DNA from: CAZXCQ01 sp964639275 | Lineage (GTDB): Bacteria; Desulfobacterota; DSM-4660; Desulfatiglandales; Desulfatiglandaceae | Assembly (NCBI GenBank): GCA_964639275.1 | Contig: CAZXCQ010000019.1 | Coordinates: 1-36,978 of the forward strand | Direction: 5' to 3' | Length of the DNA stretch: 36,978 nucleotides | In this document: positions 31,699 through 36,978 of the stretch, piece by piece | Position numbering within the stretch: position 1 is the first letter of the stretch | Layout: each line of letters opens with the position of its first letter | Program-made: the position numbers and the translations under genes | Notes under the pieces: model-generated | Databases searched by the model: none | What the model was told of the DNA's origin: nothing | Seen by the model: the letters and a program-made list of their open reading frames with translations, nothing else

Positions 31699-33499
31699 GT
31701 CTGCTTCTCCATTCCCCATCTTCTTCCCACGGGGGTTGTTCATCCTTAAAGAGGATATAGTCTTCTATCACGAGGATATCCATCTCTGTCCGCATAAAAC
31801 ATCGGTAGGCATCTTCCGGTGTGCAGACGATGGGCTCGCCGCGGATGTTGAAGCTGGTATTGACCAATACGGCACACCCGGTCAGTTTGTCAAACTCTGA
31901 GAGGACCGCGTGGAAATCGGGTTTGACCGCTTTATTGACCGTCTGGAGACGGGCAGAATAGTCCAGGTGGGTAACCGCTGGTATATCACTCCTCTTGACC
32001 TTGAGACGATCCAGCATTGACATCCTTTCTCCGGAAGGCTGGGGAAGACGTCTTTCCTCTCGAACATTGGCTACCAAGAGCATATAGGGGCTTGGTCTGT
32101 CCAGATCAAAATACTCAGATGCCCTTTCTTCAAGCACAGACGGGGCAAAGGGTCTAAAAGATTCACGGTATTTTATTTTGAGATTCATGACTGACTGAGT
32201 ATCTCCCCGCCTGGGGTCCCCAAGGATACTCCGGGCCCCTAAGGCCCTGGGTCCAAACTCCATACGTCCCGCCATATATCCGACGATTTTTCCATTGGCG
32301 ATCTGAGAAGCGATCTCCCTCGCCCTCTTGGCCGGGTCAAGCTTATGATGAGGGCAGCCCTCGCCTTCAAGGTAGGCCTTGACCACATCGTTAGAAAAGG
32401 AGGGGCCGAGATATGACCCGTGCTGGCTATCAAGACCCTTTGGGTCTGGCCTCGGGTTTCCGAGATAGCGGTACCAAACAGACAAGGCAGCCCCCAGGGC
32501 CCCGCCCGCATCGCCAGCCGCAGGCTGTACCCAGATATCATCAAAAGGGCCTTCCCGCAAAATTCGCCCATTTGCCACACAGTTTAATGCGACGCCACCT
32601 GCGAGGCAGAGCTTCTTCTGTTTGGTTTCTTTATTAATGTGACGTGCCATCCTGAGCATGATCTCTTCGGTAACGGATTGAATGCTTGCCGCAAGGTCCA
32701 TTTCTCTTTGGGTGATTTCAGACTCTGCCTTTCGGGGGGGGCCTCCAAAGAGCCTGGCAAAGCGTCGGTTGGTCATCCGCAGCCCCCCCAGGTAGTCAAA
32801 ATAGGCCAGGTTTAACCGGATGGAGCCGTCTTCCTTGAGGTCTATCAATTCGGAGAGGATAGTATCTCTAAATCGGGGGACTCCATAAGGAGCGAGACCC
32901 ATCAACTTATATTCTCCTGAGTTGACCCTAAAGCCAGTAAAATAGGTAAAGGCGGAATAGAGTAAACCCAGAGAATCAGGGAACTGGAGCTCTTTGAGAA
33001 GTTCAATCTTATTTTCATGCCCAAACCCGTAGCTCCCGGTCGCCCATTCTCCTACCCCATCGACGGTAATTATCGCTGCCGCATCAAACGGAGACGGGTA
33101 AAATGCTGACGCTGCATGGGCCTCGTGGTGTTCCGTAAAGAGGACATCTCCATCGTAGCCGATTTCCCCTTTGATGACCCTGGGGATATGGAGTTTTCTG
33201 CCCAACCACAAAGGCACCGCTTCCAACCAGGACCGGACGCCTCTCGGGGCGACTGTCAGATAACTCATGAGAAGACGTTCGAAGGTCAGGACTGGCTTAT
33301 CGTAGAAGACCACATGGTCTAGATCTTGAGCCGCGATTTTCCCTTCTTTCAAACAGTATCTGATGGCGTTTGCCGGAAATCTCGGATCGTGTTTTTTTCT
33401 TGAAAAACGTTCCTCCTGCGCCGCAGCCAGCATTTGTCCATTCCGGATGAGGCAGGCGGCGCTGTCATGATAGAAACAGGATATTCCCAATATATCCAA
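31685..33499 (-). CDS. NodU/CmcH-type carbamoyltransferase
   Basis: This enzyme of about 604 residues transfers a carbamoyl group from carbamoyl phosphate (through carbamoyl-AMP) to a hydroxyl, probably on a sugar of this glycan. DILGISCFYHDSAACL at the N-terminus, EERFSRKKHD near 35, EHHEAHAASAFYPSPF near 122, GGVALNCVANGRIL near 305, and EFGPRALGARSILGDPR near 413 are all family motifs. Homologues start within MxILGISxFYHDSAA, so I place the start at TTG 33499; the upstream in-frame ATG at 33607 would add 36 unrelated residues. The ribosome binding site is imperfect. SxtJ-like and DUF5989 genes follow in the usual order. Confidence 0.88.
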   Translation of the reverse strand: MDILGISCFYHDSAACLIRNGQMLAAAQEERFSRKKHDPRFPANAIRYCLKEGKIAAQDLDHVVFYDKPVLTFERLLMSYLTVAPRGVRSWLEAVPLWLGRKLHIPRVIKGEIGYDGDVLFTEHHEAHAASAFYPSPFDAAAIITVDGVGEWATGSYGFGHENKIELLKELQFPDSLGLLYSAFTYFTGFRVNSGEYKLMGLAPYGVPRFRDTILSELIDLKEDGSIRLNLAYFDYLGGLRMTNRRFARLFGGPPRKAESEITQREMDLAASIQSVTEEIMLRMARHINKETKQKKLCLAGGVALNCVANGRILREGPFDDIWVQPAAGDAGGALGAALSVWYRYLGNPRPDPKGLDSQHGSYLGPSFSNDVVKAYLEGEGCPHHKLDPAKRAREIASQIANGKIVGYMAGRMEFGPRALGARSILGDPRRGDTQSVMNLKIKYRESFRPFAPSVLEERASEYFDLDRPSPYMLLVANVREERRLPQPSGERMSMLDRLKVKRSDIPAVTHLDYSARLQTVNKAVKPDFHAVLSEFDKLTGCAVLVNTSFNIRGEPIVCTPEDAYRCFMRTEMDILVIEDYILFKDEQPPWEEDGEWRSRLELD

Positions 33500-33607
33500 T
33501 ACCTTAATTTTCTCCCGGGTGTAGAGGATATTGTTACACAGGGTCATATGCCATGTTGGGCGGGCGCAAACAGAGGGCATTTTAATACACGGCATAAAGG
33601 AATTCAA

Positions 33608-33801
33608 GAAGCGCAGCTAACCACTAGCCTAGCAAAGGATCGGTTCCTGAGAAAGAACCATATGGTCTGTTCAACAGGGCGTAACAGGTGAGACCTTGAG
33701 CCTCGCGCCCGGTTCCTTTAGCCAATTACCCGCAGCCCGAGACCTTTTTCAAGATCACGGGAAGATACCTACCCCAAGAACTCCTACTTGAAAACTATAT
33801 T
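33608..33801. other. Divergent intergenic region before the asparagine synthase
   Basis: No gene is seen. No good ribosome binding site precedes the ATG at 33802; a TATATT lies right before it. Promoters for the two divergent genes must lie here, but none stands out. Confidence 0.4.
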
Positions 33802-35736
33802 ATGTGCGGTATCGTAGGCTTTGTCAGCCCAGGTAGTTTTGGCTCCTTTCGAAAAAATCTGCCCGAGGCCTTGGCGTCTCTTTCTCATCGCGGCCCGGAC
33901 GACTCGGGCCTTTTTCTTGATGAAAAGGCGGGTGTGGGAATAGGACACAGCCGACTCTCAATCATCGATCTTTCCCGCGACGGCCGTCAACCCATGTCCA
34001 GCGATGACGGAAATGTGCATTTGGCCCACAACGGGGAGGTGTACAATTACCGTCAAATACGCGAGATCCTAAAGGGGCACGGTCATCATTTTTATACCCT
34101 TACCGATACGGAGGTGATCCTCAAGTCATACCTTCAGTGGGGAATCGATTGCCTCGATCGATTTGTGGGGATGTTTGCCCTGGCACTGTGGGACGGGGCC
34201 AATAGGCGTTTGTTTCTGGGGAGAGATCGGCTGGGGATTAAGCCCCTCTATTACTACTTTGGCGGAAAGACCCTTCTTTTCGGCTCGGAGCTCAAGGCCC
34301 TTATGTCCTTTGAGGGTTTTGACAGGAGCGTTGACGGAGATGCGATCCCGCTTTTTCTCCATTATCAGTATGTGCCGGCCCCTGGGACAATATTTCAGAA
34401 GACCCATAAACTCCTTCCCGGTCAATATCTGCTATATGACGGCAAAAAGATATCTACTCACGCCTACTGGCGCTTGCCTGAGTGCTCGCAAAAGGAGGAG
34501 AAGGGCGATCGATCAGAGGAAGATGACACGCTGGACGATCTGGAGGATCTCCTGACTCAGGCCGTATCAGACCGCCTGATAAGTGATGTGCCATTGGGGG
34601 CGTTACTGAGTGGGGGGATCGATTCCTCTACCGTAGTGGCCCTGATGCAGAAGGTGAGTCATTTCCCTGTCAGGACATTCAGCGTCGGGTTCAGAGAACC
34701 GGGGTTCAATGAGGCACCATGGGCCTCCAGGGTGGCCAAACACCTGGGTACGGATCACACGGAATTCTATGTCACGCCGGATGAGGCCCTGGGAGTTATT
34801 CCAAGACTGCCGGAGATCTATGACGAGCCCTTTGCCGATCCCTCTGCTATTCCAACCATTCTGGTCTCCCGCCTTGCCCGTTCGCAGGTCACCGTTGCCC
34901 TTTCAGGGGATGGGGGGGACGAGCAGTTTTCGGGTTATGTCCGCTATTGGAGTACAGAGGCCATGGCCAACAACCTCCAGCGGCTGCCAGGTTGGCTCAG
35001 GGGTGCCCTTTCAACGATTCTGGCATGGATGCCCCATTCCTTTGTTGAAAGGGGCTATCTCCCATGGAGACGACTTCTCCCAGAGCGGTTTCGAGTTACC
35101 AATTTTCCGGATAAATGGCAGAAACTGATCAGGCTAATGGGTCGGGCCCAGGTCCCGGACCTTTACCGGATGACCATCTGTTTCTGGCCCGAGACAGAAC
35201 TAAAGCTCCTCACGGGGAGAGATCTCCCGGATGGCCCCTATGAAAAGACCTTTGAGGAGACTGAGGGCTGGCCGCTCCAATCCAGGCTCATGCGGGTTGA
35301 CCAGAAGACCTATCTTCCGGATGCCATGCTGACAAAGGTTGATCGGGCGAGTATGGCCATTGGTCTGGAAGTACGGGTGCCACTGCTGGATCATCGGGTG
35401 GTTGAGTACACATCTGGGGTGCCTGATGGCCTCAAATACAGAAACGGAAAGGGTAAATATCTTCTCAGAAAGCTCCTGGCACGATACCTGCCCGAGAGAT
35501 TGTTTGAGAGACCCAAAATGGGCTTTGGTGTCCCCATAGATCAATGGTTTCGCGGCGAGCTGAAAGAAATGCTGTTGGATTACCTTTCGACAGAACGCCT
35601 AGAAAGAGAGGGGTTGTTTGAGAAAGACTTGGTCGAAAGAAAGATAAAAGAGCACCTTACCGGAAAAGCCAATCACCACTATCCCCTGTGGGCCCTCCTG
35701 GTGTGGGAGATGTGGCGGGAGCGCTGGCTCGGGTGA
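33802..35736 (+). CDS. asnB: Glutamine-hydrolysing asparagine synthase
   Basis: This 644-residue two-domain enzyme has an N-terminal glutaminase with catalytic Cys2 (MCGIVGFV), SHRGPDDSG near 29 and AHNGEVYNY near 75. The synthetase domain has the ATP loop LLSGGIDSS at about residues 268-276, SVGFREPGFNE near 299, ALSGDGGDEQFSGY near 367 and LTKVDRASMAIGLEVRVPLLD near 513. It would make asparagine from aspartate, ATP and glutamine, or in a glycan locus amidate a uronic acid or similar group, as AsnB/WbpS-type homologues are proposed to do. Length is normal. It is followed by a strong terminator. Confidence 0.9.
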   Translation: MCGIVGFVSPGSFGSFRKNLPEALASLSHRGPDDSGLFLDEKAGVGIGHSRLSIIDLSRDGRQPMSSDDGNVHLAHNGEVYNYRQIREILKGHGHHFYTLTDTEVILKSYLQWGIDCLDRFVGMFALALWDGANRRLFLGRDRLGIKPLYYYFGGKTLLFGSELKALMSFEGFDRSVDGDAIPLFLHYQYVPAPGTIFQKTHKLLPGQYLLYDGKKISTHAYWRLPECSQKEEKGDRSEEDDTLDDLEDLLTQAVSDRLISDVPLGALLSGGIDSSTVVALMQKVSHFPVRTFSVGFREPGFNEAPWASRVAKHLGTDHTEFYVTPDEALGVIPRLPEIYDEPFADPSAIPTILVSRLARSQVTVALSGDGGDEQFSGYVRYWSTEAMANNLQRLPGWLRGALSTILAWMPHSFVERGYLPWRRLLPERFRVTNFPDKWQKLIRLMGRAQVPDLYRMTICFWPETELKLLTGRDLPDGPYEKTFEETEGWPLQSRLMRVDQKTYLPDAMLTKVDRASMAIGLEVRVPLLDHRVVEYTSGVPDGLKYRNGKGKYLLRKLLARYLPERLFERPKMGFGVPIDQWFRGELKEMLLDYLSTERLEREGLFEKDLVERKIKEHLTGKANHHYPLWALLVWEMWRERWLG

Positions 35737-35763
35737 CATGTCTCGGAATGGCAGGAAAGGCAG

Positions 35764-35793
35764 AAAAGGGGTTGAATTTTCAACCCCTTTTTT
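35764..35793. terminator. Strong rho-independent terminator
   Basis: AAAAGGGGTTGA pairs perfectly with TCAACCCCTTTT around an ATTT loop (12 pairs), ending in a run of six T. It lies 28 bases after the asparagine synthase stop and could also act on the minus-strand remnant genes, since the A-run gives T on the other strand. Confidence 0.9.
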
Positions 35794-35809
35794 GTCTGGG
35801 CGTAAGCCA

Positions 35810-36100
35810 TTACCCGTAGGTAAACCCCTCAGGAAGGTTGGTCTCGGGCACCCCTTCAGGGACCCAGGACAGGTCTGTAATGGTATAAGTTGGGTCCACG
35901 GTCTTAAATATCGGGATCACTCGCATCCCGATCTTTGGTTTCCCCATCGATAAATAGCTCATCAAAATAGTCGCCACTCCTTCAAATTCCACATTGATAA
36001 ATTTGATAGGCGTTTCGAGGGTGTTAAAGGCGCCAGACCTTTCGCACACCATAAAGGTATGAATAGTCGCCTTTTTCTTGGCAACATCGGTAAAGTCCAC
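35810..36100 (-). pseudogene. DUF35/OB-fold protein, C-terminal remnant
   Basis: The frame from about VDFTDVAKKKATIHTFMVCE through PIKFINVEFEGVATILMSYL to the stop at 35810 matches the OB-fold part of DUF35 (Zn-ribbon plus OB-fold acyl-CoA-associated) proteins. The N-terminal zinc ribbon and start are absent: upstream the sequence switches at once into thiolase in another frame. DUF35 genes are commonly neighbours of this thiolase class. It is a remnant left by a deletion. Confidence 0.65.
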
Positions 36101-36905
36101 CGGAGAGATTCGAAGGGAGTCTGCCGGGTTGACCGGTATGCGGATTGACATGATAGCAATCCCCTGATTCCACATAGTCCCTGCCATATCCGTATGGCCT
36201 GAGCCCCACATCCTCGTAAGTCTAGACGTCGCTGATGGTAAATGCGTCGTGGAGTTCAATCACATCCAGGTCCTCCATGGGATCAGAGATACCGGTCATG
36301 CGATAACCGTAGTAGGCAGACATCCTTGCCGCCAAGAAACCGGTAAATCCCGGGTAGCGTCCGCCGCCCGGGAAACGTTCCTCAAGATCCGCATACTGCC
36401 CGGCGGTTTCGTTAGGGAGCAGGGGGATTTCCATATTGCGCCGGCAAGCGGGCCTCAGGGTGTGGAAACCGGCTGCAACCCAGATTCTCAGCGGTTTGTT
36501 TTTTGTATTCCTGATTAGTTCAATGGCCGTATCCTCGTCGCATAGGATAGCACAGGCGGCCCCCACGCTCATCAGGCAGCAGTCCAGGCCGCGCAGCGGG
36601 TAGGCAACCACAGGTGAGTTGAGGACGTCTTCTACGGTTATCTTCATGGGGGCCTGGGCAAAAGGGTTAAACCGGGCATAACCGTGATGTTTGACGGAGA
36701 TCTCAGCCAGAGTTCGACGGAAGGACTACTCCTCCTTACCGAATACCTGCCAGTATTTCTGGGCCATAACGGCATAGTAACCGGTGTAGATGTGTCCGAG
36801 GGGGGTCTCCCAGTCCTTGTCCGCAGCACAAGATATGTAATTATTACCCTCGTCGGTTGGAACCTCATCCATACGTTCCCAGCCCATATCCCCACTGCCC
36901 TGGTT
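36096..36905 (-). pseudogene. Thiolase (acetyl-CoA acetyltransferase-like) remnant with two in-frame TAG codons
   Basis: One frame on the minus strand reads thiolase from GWERMDEVPTDEGNNYISCA through HIYTGYYAVMAQKYW, RRTLAEISVKHHGYARFNPF, ITVEDVLNSPVVAYPLRGLD and IELHDAFTISDV to LRPYGYGRDYVESGDCYH and PSNLSGG. It is interrupted by TAG at 36726-36728 (after FGKEE) and TAG at 36222-36224 (after ISDV); the frame is identical on both sides of each. Upstream of 36905 a TAA closes it and the homology is lost, probably by frameshift. At 36096-36100 it runs into DUF35 sequence in another frame. The N-terminal active-site half lies outside the window or is lost. The second codon stands where a Gln, one base from CAG, would be natural. 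Confidence 0.7.
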
Positions 36906-36978
36906 TTAAAGGGCCAAAGTGTTACGCCAAATGCAATTTCGTTAGGGTTTTTGCGGGGCTTTTCTCGTTGACAATTGT

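Noticed and set aside
33434..33691. Plus-strand reading frame opposite the start of the carbamoyltransferase gene
   Set aside because: It mostly mirrors the carbamoyltransferase N-terminus, with no ribosome binding site and no recognisable motif.
36222..36728. Pyrrolysine or reassigned TAG in the thiolase
   Set aside because: A frame loss upstream and an out-of-frame fusion to DUF35 downstream show that the region is decayed; no pyl genes are in the window. Kept only as a remote alternative.
36684..36971. Plus-strand reading frame near the window end
   Set aside because: It is the antisense shadow of the thiolase remnant and its codons show no protein family pattern.

Overview
The window is a polysaccharide/glycoconjugate biosynthesis locus from a Gram-negative bacterium, most likely one of the Desulfobacterota (former Deltaproteobacteria). 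That placement is inference from gene content, dispersed extragenic repeats and a four-helix-bundle gene remnant; there is no rRNA or other marker gene. I see no tRNA, rRNA, CRISPR array, transposase or integrase.

Layout. (1) 1-367: non-coding, with dispersed-repeat sequence. (2) 368-6185, plus strand: three GT4 and one GT2 glycosyltransferases, the first ending in a long repetitive coiled coil. (3) 6186-6852: a small minus-strand gene with a good promoter but an apparent frameshift at its start. (4) 6853-12884, plus: two large multi-spanning membrane proteins of GT-C type, a polyprenyl-phosphate GT2 and a GtrA-like membrane protein. (5) 12908-21603, plus: a nucleotide-sugar block with an epimerase, an SDR, a Gfo/Idh/MocA oxidoreductase, the full set for GDP-D-glycero-D-manno-heptose (transaldolase, GmhA, HddA, GmhB, HddC), a secreted protein with a peptidase S74 domain, and a GDP-fucose-synthase-like reductase. 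(6) 21778-26437, plus: three more glycosyltransferase genes, one a fusion of two GT4 enzymes. (7) 26484-29680, minus: a Wzx-type flippase followed by a GT-like protein and a GT2. (8) 29917-31050, plus: one GT4. (9) 31134-33499, minus: carbamoyltransferase, an SxtJ-like protein and a 52-residue DUF5989 protein. (10) 33802-35736, plus: AsnB-type asparagine synthase, ending in a strong terminator. (11) 35810-36905, minus: decayed thiolase and DUF35 genes fused by a deletion.

How it fits together (inference). Transaldolase would supply sedoheptulose 7-phosphate. GmhA, HddA, GmhB and HddC would convert it to GDP-manno-heptose, and the epimerase, SDR, Gfo/Idh and Fcl-like enzymes may tailor that or another sugar. 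About eleven glycosyltransferases would build a repeat unit on a lipid carrier, the Wzx-type protein would export it, and the GT-C, GtrB-like and GtrA-like proteins could add side groups outside the inner membrane. The carbamoyltransferase and AsnB-type amidotransferase probably decorate the product.

The most unusual features are a miniature inverted-repeat element carrying an internally deleted four-helix-bundle gene (about 15870-16047), a second repeat family sitting at four successive gene borders and supplying start codons, the secreted S74 protein inside a sugar operon, the repetitive coiled coil on the first glycosyltransferase, and the thiolase/DUF35 wreck with two in-frame TAG codons.
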